64,000 nt of DNA from the NCBI GenBank assembly GCA_965224785.1, contig OZ245062.1, positions 2,728,001 through 2,792,000 on the forward strand, given 5' to 3'. Source of the DNA: JALSNL01 sp036479585 (GTDB lineage: Bacteria; Bacteroidota; Ignavibacteria; Ignavibacteriales; Melioribacteraceae). A program made the translations under genes and the position numbers. The notes beneath the pieces are model-generated. The model was not told the DNA's origin. It did not search any database and saw nothing but the letters and a program-made list of their open reading frames with translations. Positions 42,101 to 49,745 of the stretch are shown piece by piece (position 1 is the stretch's first letter; every line of letters begins with the position of its first letter).

Positions 42101-42961
42101 CACTACCAGGTACAATGTAGAAATTGCAAAAACAAAAGTTCTATTCGATTGCTTTTCAATCCCTTTGAAAATTAGAATACCAATCAGCAAATAACCTAAT
42201 AACCCCAAAATGCTTTGTATAATAAATATTGTTTCTTCAAAAATTGATACGCTAATTTTGCGTTGCGGTTTTATAAAAGTAACTCTTCCAATTACATTGT
42301 TTAAATTATTTCGAATATCAAAAGAATGTTTTCTCCCGTCTTTCACATCGAAGTTTTGAATTAAATATTCTATTTCGCATTCAGCACCAACCTTATAGCT
42401 TAGCTCTTTTGTTAAACTTATCTCGTCAAAGTATTCTTTAGTAAGGTTATATTTTTTTTCGACTATCTGAGAAAGAAATATGTGATACTCGTTTCCCTTA
42501 GTGTTTACAGTATCTATAACAGTTAAGTAATTATTTAATTCCGTATTAGTAAAAAAAGTTTCCTTGAATTGGTAATCCTTAAAATCACTTAGTTTTATAT
42601 TGTTAAGGTATTTATTATTCCAAGCAAGTAATTTATTTTGATAAAATATTGCAATTATAAGCTTGTTAAACTTGCTGTCCTCCATTATGTTCAACAAGTT
42701 ATTTGGAGTAACATTCTTTTGCAATTTTATTTTTTGGGTGAGTTCATTTTTTTTGAGAAGTAACTTTTGTTGCTTATAGTTTAGAATATCTAAAGCTATC
42801 TTTTCACTTTTTACAACTGTTCCATCAACAGTTTTTGACCAATTTGAAATTTTATTATCAACTATTAAATTCCCAACAATTCCAATAACAAAAATTGTTA
42901 TTGCAACAATGGCAATAGCTGAGATGGTCTTATTTTTCAAAAATGATTTTAGTAGGTTCAT
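39155..42961 (-). CDS. Large NtrY-like sensor histidine kinase
   Basis: A 1268-residue membrane kinase. About a dozen hydrophobic helices span residues 14-990, with two extracytoplasmic loops (about 35-245 and 540-790) and another between the last helices; a HAMP linker follows (NRISAPLRKLTNATKSVAGGD). The HisKA H-box is KEMAKQVAHEIKNP with phospho-acceptor His1064, then the N-box NLIRNSIQANA, and the ATP-lid motifs DDGKGISP and GMGLGLS. The topology and the AHEIKNPLTPMKLS box resemble NtrY. No response regulator gene lies beside it. It reads into the AddA-like gene with a 4-base ATGA overlap. Confidence 0.92.
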   Translation of the reverse strand: MNLLKSFLKNKTISAIAIVAITIFVIGIVGNLIVDNKISNWSKTVDGTVVKSEKIALDILNYKQQKLLLKKNELTQKIKLQKNVTPNNLLNIMEDSKFNKLIIAIFYQNKLLAWNNKYLNNIKLSDFKDYQFKETFFTNTELNNYLTVIDTVNTKGNEYHIFLSQIVEKKYNLTKEYFDEISLTKELSYKVGAECEIEYLIQNFDVKDGRKHSFDIRNNLNNVIGRVTFIKPQRKISVSIFEETIFIIQSILGLLGYLLIGILIFKGIEKQSNRTFVFAISTLYLVVFRYILIYLKLPKNIFQSQLLQSNYYSSNFGNGIASSPLDLSITLLVLLVIIFIAYKLVVDYFQTNKTLKFNLLKFVTTTILLLLFFLFVTRGFGAIIRGIIFDSSFQYFLDASLTPTIPHFIMHINILLIGISFVVLSQIIIKLVLTFAPKNNVDTKIILLTLTILFVAAEIIFTFAQVNPQSTLFIKVFQIVAIFVLTFILIRFEVKSISKIISYFFLGSIFSIATLLYYNSQLEKDSLKTIAKTVMRADKEWFNSIIRETLLDKESNKIASKAFLNKSNFDKSAFQIWSKSSLQKESINSSVNFIDTNGTLLGGFGSVYPELNIKEKVSRKENLNKVIIFDENIFESNQKLVRGIYPINSQDSILGYLDVTILSDLNDLGFYSHPEFISSGKLLKKTAVSLDKILILDYQNRELRNIYGEINPSEEINKIILSSKFNNKNETWLNANLNKSDYLIFVKKINIDNVERVLAIALKNKELSFNLFDFFKVFFSHSLVLLIIILVYLLVSLNKKRNYFFNLRTQLLISFLIISIIPLILLAFYFRNLTEDKNNSAIYYKLGKRAFNVETYINKHANGDTLDDVYRYASNDLNVNYTIYDDKNLEYSTQDLLYDVELIPNIIHPKAYNSLILNGSQEVLIKDTIDKYKFNSFYYKANILGKEQIIKVSDAFNKILLPLSGTEANIFLFGTYSLAVILIVMLSAYLANRISAPLRKLTNATKSVAGGDLNVIINTNAQGEVKELETSFQYMLKEIKRNQTMLAEIEREEAWKEMAKQVAHEIKNPLTPMKLSVQQLVTAYTDKSEKFDGFFKKVTATILNQIETLKNIATEFSNFARMPRLKVERIDCIKAIQQSINLFTTENVKISFDSDLQQCIIDADAEQLKRTLINLIRNSIQANATSIVVILNEESEKYILTITDDGKGISPLIIDKIFEPNFTTKEDGMGLGLSLVKRYLTNTGGDVYFEKSNSNGTSIKLEFPKKFV

Positions 42962-42995
42962 ATTTAATTTAAAGTGGTATTTAGATTTTCCAATT

Positions 42996-43104
42996 TTGTT
43001 ATCTCGTCCCGAAAGCTTTCAGGATTTTGTGAGAGATCTCGTAACTTAAATAATTTAGAGATTTCTCAATCGCTTAAAAAACAAGCTCATTTCGAAATGA
43101 CAAC
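42996..43104 (+). repeat. Dispersed TGTCATT-like repeat, copy C
   Basis: It begins TTTGTTATCTCGTCCCGAAAG and ends CATTTCGAAATGACAACT. The right end matches copy B (ATTTCGAAATGACAA). The left end is diverged, and it has an internal GAGATCTC dyad. Confidence 0.55.
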
Positions 43105-43114
43105 TGATAATTAA

Positions 43115-43239
43115 AGTTGTCATATTGATGGAGTGTTTTTACGACTGAAATATCTCATACTTTAATAGTTCTGGGATTCTTCCCCGTTGGAAAACACGGG
43201 GCAAGCTATTCAGCATAAAACACTTCATTCAGAATGACA
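43115..43239 (-). repeat. Dispersed TGTCATT-ended repeat, copy D (reverse of copy A)
   Basis: Reverse-complemented, it begins GTGTCATTCTGAATGAAG and ends ACTCCATCAATATGACAAC with an internal GAGATATTTCAGTCGTAAA. These blocks match copy A at 25959-26059, which shows they are copies of one element. It also has an internal hairpin around CCCCGTGTTTTCCAACGGGG. Confidence 0.7.
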
Positions 43240-43342
43240 CTCTAATGGTTCTAAAATTTGATACGACTAGATTAAGGTTTTTTCGAAAACCAATTCGTAC
43301 TTATTATAATTCCAAATATCAATAATTCAAAATAAAGAAAGC

Positions 43343-43377
43343 ATAATAAAAAAGCATACTCAATTGAGTATGCTTTT
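43343..43377 (-). terminator. Intrinsic terminator of the FN3 lipoprotein gene
   Basis: A perfect 28-base palindrome at 43350-43377 (each half AAAAGCATACTCAA and its complement) gives a 14-bp stem with no loop in DNA, or a 12-bp stem with a 4-base loop in RNA. On the minus strand it ends in a run of six T (AAAAAA on the plus strand at about 43348-43353). It is 39 bases after the FN3 stop codon. Confidence 0.8.
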
Positions 43378-43416
43378 GGGGAAGATATTTGATTGTTAAG
43401 TTTTCAGGCAATCAAA

Positions 43417-44265
43417 TTATTTTTTAATAACTGTCTTAGGTAATGAGTTTCTCTTACCAGTATTTCTATTTGTTTTTAGCATTGGTTCGCCTTCAAGTAA
43501 TTGATAAGCCCAATCAAAAATTATTCTTTCGTTTGATATTCCGTTCACTCTAACTTTTGCATAATGGTTGTTCCAAGTCCAAACTACATAAGTATGTCCA
43601 ACTTTTACTTCAGTATATTTTACATTTTCACCTTCAACTATTGGAACCCAGCCATCTATTGGAGCGTACGTTACGTCTAAGAAACTATCTGTAAATCCCA
43701 TATCTTGAATGTCCGTATCATCCCACACATTTAGATAATATGTGCCTTCGGAATTTTCAAAGAAAAAGTCAGCAGATTCATCATCAGTATTTACATCAAA
43801 AGGTACTACAAAGTATTTATCAAAATCATAACCGGCATTGTCAGGGAATTTCAAGTAATCAAATATTGCTTGGTTCAAACCTTCTGGTCTTGCAACTCCG
43901 TAAACTTTATCATAACTTAATTCACCTTCGTTTCCATCATAATCATAAGCAGCAACTCCGTAATAATATAGGTCTCCGTTTCTTGCATCGTAATCAACAT
44001 AATAATTATTTTCTGTATTGCCAATAAGTTCATACTCGCCCCAGTAAGAATTTGAGTAGTAAACATTGTAACCGGCAACGTCTCGTTCGCTGTTGTCATT
44101 CCATTGTAATTCCACTAAACCATCTCCAACAAAAGCTTCAACATTTTTAGGAGCATCGGGTGGATGATTATCGTACTCTTCGATAAAATTTGCATCACAG
44201 TAAGTGAATAAAAAAACTACACCTAATAAAAGTAATATTCTATAAAATAATTTTTCTTTTTTCAT
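43417..44265 (-). CDS. Lipoprotein with a fibronectin type III domain
   Basis: A 282-residue envelope lipoprotein. Its signal peptide ends FLFTYC (lipobox cysteine at about 23). An FN3 domain follows (about 33-130; APKNVEAFVGDGLVELQWNDNSERDVAGYNVYYS features), then a C-terminal beta-rich domain of about 110 residues ending in 'TGKRNSLPKTVIKK'. No known enzymatic motif. It sits alone between two intergenic repeat-rich regions with its own terminator. Confidence 0.8.
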   Translation of the reverse strand: MKKEKLFYRILLLLGVVFLFTYCDANFIEEYDNHPPDAPKNVEAFVGDGLVELQWNDNSERDVAGYNVYYSNSYWGEYELIGNTENNYYVDYDARNGDLYYYGVAAYDYDGNEGELSYDKVYGVARPEGLNQAIFDYLKFPDNAGYDFDKYFVVPFDVNTDDESADFFFENSEGTYYLNVWDDTDIQDMGFTDSFLDVTYAPIDGWVPIVEGENVKYTEVKVGHTYVVWTWNNHYAKVRVNGISNERIIFDWAYQLLEGEPMLKTNRNTGKRNSLPKTVIKK

Positions 44266-44617
44266 TGTGTTCTCCTTGGTTGTTTCTACAATGTATATTG
44301 CAAAGAGAATGCCAAGTTTATTTTGAGAAATGAAGTGATTTTAGTCTAATTTCAACGATTGAATGATAATATTAAAAGAAGTTGTAGTAAAATGATGTAT
44401 TGATGTATAAAATAGTGTACAGTAAAATATACTTCGTAAAAAAGGGGTTGTGGTTTTTCTTAATCTGTTTTGTTTCTTTAAAAATGAAAAATGATTAAGA
44501 TTATGAGAAAGATTAAGAGTAAGAATTCTACAAATAAAAAATGCCAGGTACTTTGTCCGTGATGGTAGTGCCTGGCATTTGAAACAATAAAAAGAATTTT
44601 TGTAATGACGTACAAAT
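44266..44617. other. Intergenic region between pyrC and the FN3 lipoprotein
   Basis: 352 bases without a gene. The pyrC end carries the GCCAGGCAC hairpin (44539-44580), which is followed by T's on the minus strand. The rest is AT-rich, with the repeated TTTAAAAATGAAAAATGATTAAGATTA string near 44470-44500 that also occurs near 35575. Confidence 0.45.
44539..44580 (-). terminator. GCCAGGCAC-type hairpin repeat, copy 2, at the end of pyrC
   Basis: AAATGCCAGGTACT (44539-44552) and AGTGCCTGGCATTT (44567-44580) are inverted with one mismatch around a 14-base loop. On the minus strand the second arm ends in CATTTTTTATT, so it can act as an intrinsic terminator for pyrC. It is one of three copies in the window. 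Confidence 0.65.
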
Positions 44618-45907
44618 CTATAATTTTATAAACTCATCCCCCACAAACATTTGATTATTATTAATAACTGCAACAGATTTACCAGTTAGTAATTTTTTAT
44701 CAAAAGGGGTGTTCCTTGATTTTGATTTGAATTGTTTTTTCTCAACTGTCCAAACTAAGTTTGGGTCTATTACTGTTAAGTTAGCTGGTTCTCCTTCTTT
44801 GAAGATAGGAACCGGAATGCTTAATATTTTTCTTGGGTTAATTGCCATTGCATTTATAAGCTGCTCAATTGTTAACTGCTTCTTGTTTAGTAGCTCGCTG
44901 ATTGATAAACCCAACTGAGTTTCCAAACCAAGAATTCCGTTTGGTGCATCAACAAATTCAGCTTCCTTTTCTTCAATTGCGTGTGGAGCATGGTCACTTG
45001 CAATGCAATCAATTGTGCCATCTTGCAAACCAACAATCATAGCTTCCACATCTTCATCAGTTCTTAACGGTGGATTCATTTTAAAATTTGTATCATAAGA
45101 TTTTAGTGCTTCATCAGTTAAAGTAAAATGATGTGGCGTAACCTCAGCAGTTACATCAACTCCTCTTACTTTTGCTTCACGAACTAGTTCAACAGAACGT
45201 TTGGAACTTATGTGCGCAATATGAACCTTTCCTCCAACGTACTCTGCCATAAGAATATCTCGTGCAACAGTTAAGTCTTCAGCAACAGTTGGAATTGATG
45301 GCAAGCCTAAGGTTGTAGAAACTGTTCCCTCGTTCATTGCTCCACCAGCTAGCGATTCATCTTCACAATGTTCAATTAATGGAAGCTTAAACATTTTTAA
45401 ATATTCCAAAGCATTACCAACAAGTGAAGCAGTTTTAACCGCAACTCCATCGTCAGAAAATCCAACAGCACCAGATTCAACCAACTCGGCAATAGGAGCT
45501 AAGTGTTCGCCTTTACGTCCTTTACTTACAGCTCCAATTGGATGAACATCAACAAGATGATCTTTGGCTTTTTGCAAAATAAAATTAACTACTTCGGCAG
45601 AATCTATTGCGGGATTTGTATTTGGCATACAAGCAATACCGGTAAACCCTCCGGCGGCGGCGGAGTTTGAACCACTTACTACAGTTTCAGTATCTTCTCT
45701 TCCTGGTTCACGCAAATGTACGTGCATATCAAATAATCCGGGGACACAATATTTTCCTTCATAGTCAAAAACTTTGGAAAATGAGAAGTCTTCTTCACTT
45801 AACTCTCCAACTTTTTTAATTATTCCATTTTCAATTAGCAAATCTTTTTGTTCATCTAATTTTTGTTCGGGATTTATTAACCTAATTCCTTTTAAAACTA
45901 TTTTCAT
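44618..45907 (-). CDS. pyrC: Dihydroorotase
   Basis: Third enzyme of de novo pyrimidine synthesis, cyclising carbamoyl-aspartate to dihydroorotate. It belongs to the amidohydrolase family: zinc motif DMHVHLREPG (about 61-70), a second ligand set (EHCED and IAHISSKRS), and CIASDHAPH near residue 305. At 429 residues it is type I (class of PyrC/AllB-like), typical of Gram-positives and FCB bacteria. It is 209 bases downstream of pyrB, with a dispersed repeat in the gap, but all three pyr genes share strand and order. Confidence 0.94.
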   Translation of the reverse strand: MKIVLKGIRLINPEQKLDEQKDLLIENGIIKKVGELSEEDFSFSKVFDYEGKYCVPGLFDMHVHLREPGREDTETVVSGSNSAAAGGFTGIACMPNTNPAIDSAEVVNFILQKAKDHLVDVHPIGAVSKGRKGEHLAPIAELVESGAVGFSDDGVAVKTASLVGNALEYLKMFKLPLIEHCEDESLAGGAMNEGTVSTTLGLPSIPTVAEDLTVARDILMAEYVGGKVHIAHISSKRSVELVREAKVRGVDVTAEVTPHHFTLTDEALKSYDTNFKMNPPLRTDEDVEAMIVGLQDGTIDCIASDHAPHAIEEKEAEFVDAPNGILGLETQLGLSISELLNKKQLTIEQLINAMAINPRKILSIPVPIFKEGEPANLTVIDPNLVWTVEKKQFKSKSRNTPFDKKLLTGKSVAVINNNQMFVGDEFIKL

Positions 45908-45963
45908 TTTATTCCTAAATGATTTTATTATAATTTTGATGATGTATCTACTAACAGTAAAAT

Positions 45964-46067
45964 TTTGTCATTGCGAAACTTCTGTTTTTAGAAGTTGTGA
46001 CAATCTGTTAAGTAGTGCTGAGTTCAATAGATTGCCACGTCGCAAACAACACTCCTCGCAATGACAA
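45964..46067 (+). repeat. Dispersed TGTCATTGCGA-type repeat, copy E
   Basis: It begins TTTGTCATTGCGAAACTTC and ends CTCCTCGCAATGACAA, with an internal pair GACAATCTG...AGATTGCCACG. It lies in the gap between pyrB and pyrC, i.e. inside the presumed operon. The end motifs are the same as those of the other copies. Confidence 0.7.
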
Positions 46068-46116
46068 TAATTTTCAAAAAACCTATTTTATAGTATAATT
46101 TTATCTTCCAAACCAA

Positions 46117-47037
46117 CTAATTTTTTGTTCCTAATAAATATAGTACTGCCATTCTTACAGCAACTCCGTTAGTTACTTGGTCTAAAATAATTTGGTAAGG
46201 TCCATCTGCAACTTCGGAAGAAATTTCTACTCCTCTATTAATAGGACCTGGATGCAATATTAAAATATCTTTATTATTTTTTTCAATTACATCTGCAGTT
46301 ACGCCAAAGTAATTATGATATTCCCGCAAAGTAGGAATAGTTGTTCCAGCATCACGCTCCAACTGAATTCTAAGAATATTTAGAACGTCATTTTCCTTTG
46401 TTGCTTTGTTAATATCAGTATAAATTTTTACTCCAAAACTTTCTAAGTTTTTGGGAATCATAGTCGGGGGAGCACATACGGAAACTTCAGCACCCATTTT
46501 TTGTAATCCATAAATATTTGAAAGTGCAACTCTGCCGCGTTCAATATCTCCAACAATGCAAACTTTTAATCCTTTTAACTTTCCTAGTTTCTCTCTTATT
46601 GAATACATATCAAGCAATGCTTGCGTAGGATGTTCGTGCTGTCCATCGCCGGCATTTATAATGGATGCGTTACTAATTTTTTGCAAGTACTGTGGCACTC
46701 CGGCGGAACTATGCCTAACAACAATCATATCAATTTTCATTGCTTCAATATTTCTTACCGTATCTTTAAATGTCTCACCTTTTTTTGTACTACTTGTTGA
46801 TGTAGAAAAATTCAAAGTATCGGCGGACAATCTTTTTTCAGCTAACTCAAAAGACAGTCTAGTACGAGTAGAGTTCTCATAAAATAAATTTACAATTGTT
46901 GTACCTTTTAAAGTAGGAACTTTTTTGATTGGTCTTTCAAGAACTTCTCTAAAAGTAGTTGATGTATCTAAAATTAATTGGATATCATTTTGAGATACAT
47001 CTTCTAATCCTAATAAATGCTTTGTACTAAGCGACAT
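46117..47037 (-). CDS. pyrB: Aspartate carbamoyltransferase catalytic subunit
   Basis: Second enzyme of pyrimidine synthesis. It shows the carbamoyl-phosphate loop FYENSTRTRLSFE (about 53-65), the conserved HPTQALLD at about residue 137, 'GDIERGRVALSN' and the aspartate-binding 'HPGPINRGVE'. At 306 residues it has the usual length. No regulatory subunit (pyrI) is present nearby. It follows pyrR after 11 bases and is under the PyrR leader. Confidence 0.97.
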   Translation of the reverse strand: MSLSTKHLLGLEDVSQNDIQLILDTSTTFREVLERPIKKVPTLKGTTIVNLFYENSTRTRLSFELAEKRLSADTLNFSTSTSSTKKGETFKDTVRNIEAMKIDMIVVRHSSAGVPQYLQKISNASIINAGDGQHEHPTQALLDMYSIREKLGKLKGLKVCIVGDIERGRVALSNIYGLQKMGAEVSVCAPPTMIPKNLESFGVKIYTDINKATKENDVLNILRIQLERDAGTTIPTLREYHNYFGVTADVIEKNNKDILILHPGPINRGVEISSEVADGPYQIILDQVTNGVAVRMAVLYLLGTKN

Positions 47038-47048
47038 TTTCCCTCTAA

Positions 47049-47591
47049 TTATTTTGGAGATTCAATAAGATAAACCGCATCTTCATCATCAATTTCTTTC
47101 ATCTTAACTTTCACTTCTTCGTTTATAGATGTAGGAATATTTTTGCCCACAAAGTCTGCTATTATTGGCATTTCTCTATGTCCTCTATCAACTAAAACAC
47201 AAAATTGAATTGAACTCGGTCTTCCCAAATCCATTACGGCATCCAACGCTGCTCTTGTTGTTCTGCCGGTATAAAGCACATCATCAATAAGAACAATATC
47301 TTTTTCTGTAATGTCAAATGTAATGTCAGTTACTGAAACTTCGGGCTGCTTTAGCCTTGTTCTAAAATCGTCTCTGTATAAAGTTGCATCTAAAATTCCC
47401 AACTCTGGTTCAGACTTATCAATTTCAGTTATCTTATCAAGAATACGTTTTGCAACAAATTCTCCACGCGTCCTCATTCCAATCAATATTATATTTTCCG
47501 AACCTTTATTTCGCTCAAGAATTTCGTGAGCCAATCTGGTTATGGTTCTATTCAAACCAGCTTCATCTATTATTTTTGCTTTTATTGTCAT
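47049..47591 (-). CDS. pyrR: Bifunctional pyr operon attenuator / uracil phosphoribosyltransferase PyrR
   Basis: A 180-residue phosphoribosyltransferase-fold protein that in Gram-positive model organisms binds pyr mRNA in the presence of UMP to favour termination. It carries the PRPP motif VLIDDVLYTGRTTRAALDA (about 96-114), 'GIMRTRGEF' and the conserved 'PVSVTDITFDIT' region features. It leads the pyrR-pyrB-pyrC unit directly after a PyrR-type RNA leader. Its start ATG is within a few bases of the terminator. Confidence 0.95.
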   Translation of the reverse strand: MTIKAKIIDEAGLNRTITRLAHEILERNKGSENIILIGMRTRGEFVAKRILDKITEIDKSEPELGILDATLYRDDFRTRLKQPEVSVTDITFDITEKDIVLIDDVLYTGRTTRAALDAVMDLGRPSSIQFCVLVDRGHREMPIIADFVGKNIPTSINEEVKVKMKEIDDEDAVYLIESPK

Positions 47592-47595
47592 ATAT

Positions 47596-47627
47596 AAAAA
47601 ATCCCCAATAACAAAATGTTACTGAGG
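47596..47627 (-). terminator. Leader terminator before pyrR
   Basis: On the minus strand CCTCAGTAACA (47617-47627) pairs with TGTTATTGGGG (47603-47613) over a 3-base loop, with G-T wobbles, and is followed by TTTTTT at 47596-47601. It ends 4-5 bases before the pyrR start codon, so readthrough must be controlled; this suits PyrR-mediated attenuation. Confidence 0.8.
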
Positions 47628-47665
47628 TCTCCAATATTCTATTCTAGGATACTATTTGTTTTTTC

Positions 47666-47702
47666 ATTTCCTTGATTATCTCTCTGGATAAAATTAAAGG
47701 AC
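47666..47702 (-). promoter_or_regulatory. PyrR RNA-binding hairpin (pyr leader)
   Basis: On the minus strand, CCTTTAATTTTATC-CAGAGA-GATAATCAAGG forms a stem topped by a CAGAGA hexaloop with closing TATC/GATA pairs. The CNGNGA hexaloop and CCAGAGAG sequence match the PyrR binding loops known from Bacillus. The leader terminator follows about 40 bases later. Recognition is by motif; the antiterminator fold is not worked out here. Confidence 0.75.
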
Positions 47703-47712
47703 TAATTAAATA

Positions 47713-48003
47713 TTATTCATAAAAAGTATTATTTCTTTTTCTAATCTGTAAAGATAGTTCTAGTAAAAATCCTAAACCAAACCCAATAATAGAAATCATT
47801 ATATCATAAATTCCAATAACAAATATTGAGTCAGTAGCACCAACATAATTTATTAGTTTAACAAAAACTATGATTGAAAATAAAATTGCAAAAGACAAAA
47901 AACCCATTCTTGTTGGGAGCAGAAAAAAAGATTTAAATTTACTCTTACTTATTGACTGAGAAGATTCTATTGAATTTTCAAATATTTTTTTGTTTGCTGT
48001 CAA
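47713..48003 (-). CDS. Small membrane protein, unknown
   Basis: A 96-residue frame starting at a TTG (48001-48003), the only start in a reasonable place. It has a polar N-terminus rich in S, K and N, then two membrane helices (about 36-54, GFLSFAILFSIIVFVKLI; 60-85, SIFVIGIYDIMISIIGFGLGFLLEL) and a charged tail. I recognise no family. It ends about 10 bases before the PyrR hairpin, so transcription of pyrR could start upstream of it. TTG start and lack of homology make this moderately uncertain. Confidence 0.5.
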   Translation of the reverse strand: MTANKKIFENSIESSQSISKSKFKSFFLLPTRMGFLSFAILFSIIVFVKLINYVGATDSIFVIGIYDIMISIIGFGLGFLLELSLQIRKRNNTFYE

Positions 48004-48561
48004 GTTTTAATTGCTCATAATTTAGATGATTAAAACTACTAAATAATATCAAGATTTTCAATTTTTATTCGCATTGCAAATTGAATAAAATTTAGACATA
48101 AAAATCGGCAATAACTTAAAGAGGGAAATAGCTTGAATCGAAATTATTTGCATTTAAACTATTTCTTAATTCCTATTAGGCAATAAAATGGTCTTATAGC
48201 TTACAAATATTGATTTATTTAAAGTTTTATCAAAAAGAAGCTTTGATTTATTTATTATTTTTAGTAATATTGTGCTTCTTGATAAACATAAACGATAAAA
48301 ATTGACTGCAATTAAATATATATCAAAAACACCAATAAAAGCTATTAGTATTGCTGGGAACTACTTAAAGACTTTCGTAAAGATAGATCCAGAAATTTCT
48401 AAAAGTAATAAGCTATTAAAGATATTAGTAAATTCTCTCTACTTGATATTTTTAGTACACCTTCTCACAAAATTATTCTAGTTACTATTTAATTTTAGAT
48501 ATAAAAAAACCTACTTCTATTTTTTAGAGGTAGGTTTTTTTATTTGTTCTATATCAAATCT
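48004..48561. other. Intergenic region upstream of the small membrane protein
   Basis: 558 bases. It holds the terminator of the T9SS gene at the right (48504-48540) and an AT-rich body with no clear RNA gene. A plus-strand frame of 59 codons from a TTG at 48302 is present but has no supporting features. Confidence 0.4.
48504..48540. terminator. Intrinsic terminator of the T9SS-exported protein gene
   Basis: AAAAAACCTACTTCTA and TAGAGGTAGGTTTTTT form a 10-bp hairpin with one G-T pair and flanking A/T runs, working in both directions. It follows the stop at 48562 on the minus strand. Confidence 0.8.
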
Positions 48562-49515
48562 TTACTTTATAAGAATCATCTTTTTTGTACTTCTAAAGTT
48601 GTTTGAAGTCAAGTCATAAAAGTATATTCCTGAAGTTAATTCGGTAGCATCAAAAGTAATTTGATAAGTTCCAGCTGATTTAGTTTCAGACACTAAAGTT
48701 TTAACTTCTACACCAATAGAATTGTAAACAGTCAATTTTGTAAAACCACTTTCTGGTAAAGAATAAGAAATATTAGTTGTTGGGTTAAAAGGGTTAGGAT
48801 AGTTTTGATTCAAATTATATACACTTGGTAATTCTTCAATTGTTTGCAAATCTGTTACAGCAGTACTTGTACCAATAATAATTTTAGAAAAATGTCTTAA
48901 ATAAAAAGTAAGATCAACTGGATTAGAGTCGCTATCGAAACTAAGAATGGCTCTAATACCTTTCCCATCAGGATAAAGTCCTTCTTTTGCAAACCATCCA
49001 ATTATTTTTTTAGGGCTCATTTCTAATTTTTCTAATAATGGAATTATATTTTCTGCCTTAAATTTTATATAAGCTTCTTTTTCATTTTCAAAATTATAAT
49101 ATTGAAATGGTTTATGTCCACCAGAAGTTTCGCCTATAACTGTAATAGTTAACGCCAAGGCTTCTTGTAAATTATCAAAACCTGAACCACATTTTGCAGA
49201 TGTTAAATCAATATCTAAAGAAATATTTTCTTTTAATGAACCTTTAGGAATACTAATTTCAGCACCAGCAAAAGCAGTAGCTACCAATTGCAATTCCTTA
49301 AAGTAGGCGCCTAATAGAAGATATTTTTCTGGGATTGAAAATGAGGGAATTGTTATAACATCACCTTCAACTCCGCTACCACTTGAAATAGATATTGTTG
49401 GACTTGCTTCATCACAACTAGTGGGTACAGAAACACCATAGCTGATATTATGCTGACCAATTGTAGTTCCCACAAAAAATAATAGCAACATTATAGTAAA
49501 TAGTATTTTTTTCAT
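48562..49515 (-). CDS. Exported protein with a type IX secretion sorting domain
   Basis: A 317-residue secreted protein. I start it at the ATG 49513-49515, with GGGTGAAAAC upstream; a longer frame to 49545 is open. It has a signal peptide (KKILFTIMLLLFFVGTTIG), a beta-rich middle of about 200 residues that has a cohesin-like pattern, and a C-terminal T9SS type A sorting domain (last 80 residues) that includes NYPNPFNPTTNISYSLPESG and ends TKKMILIK. The sorting signal is a strong marker of FCB bacteria. The function of the passenger is unknown. Confidence 0.8.
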   Translation of the reverse strand: MKKILFTIMLLLFFVGTTIGQHNISYGVSVPTSCDEASPTISISSGSGVEGDVITIPSFSIPEKYLLLGAYFKELQLVATAFAGAEISIPKGSLKENISLDIDLTSAKCGSGFDNLQEALALTITVIGETSGGHKPFQYYNFENEKEAYIKFKAENIIPLLEKLEMSPKKIIGWFAKEGLYPDGKGIRAILSFDSDSNPVDLTFYLRHFSKIIIGTSTAVTDLQTIEELPSVYNLNQNYPNPFNPTTNISYSLPESGFTKLTVYNSIGVEVKTLVSETKSAGTYQITFDATELTSGIYFYDLTSNNFRSTKKMILIK

Positions 49516-49745
49516 GTTTTCACCCATTCTAATTTTAAAATTCACCTACATTATAGGAATTTATCAATGAATTGTCAAGATTTTAATTCACTTAGTTGAA
49601 GTGGTTTAGCATTCTTCTTTTATTGAAATACATAAAAGAATAGGTGTAACTTATTACAAAACAACAAATTAGTATAATCATAGAATAAATGCTTGTAAAG
49701 TATTATATTTAGTAATGTTTTAATTATTAATAAGGTATAATAACA

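Larger units (their letters stand above)
42962..43416. other. Intergenic region between the FN3 lipoprotein and the kinase
   Basis: 455 bases without a gene. It contains two dispersed TGTCATT-family copies in tandem (42996-43104 and 43115-43239) and the FN3 gene's terminator (43350-43377). Confidence 0.6.

Noticed and set aside
48000..48010. TTGACA at the start of the small membrane protein gene as a -35 promoter element
   Set aside because: No matching -10 or FCB-type -7 element at the right distance was found; the TTG is more simply the start codon of the 96-residue frame.
48302..48481. Plus-strand frame of 59 codons from a TTG, LTAIKYISKTPIKAISIAG onward
   Set aside because: It has a TTG start only, no Shine-Dalgarno site, no family resemblance and a stop codon just upstream. 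It could be a random open frame in AT-rich DNA.
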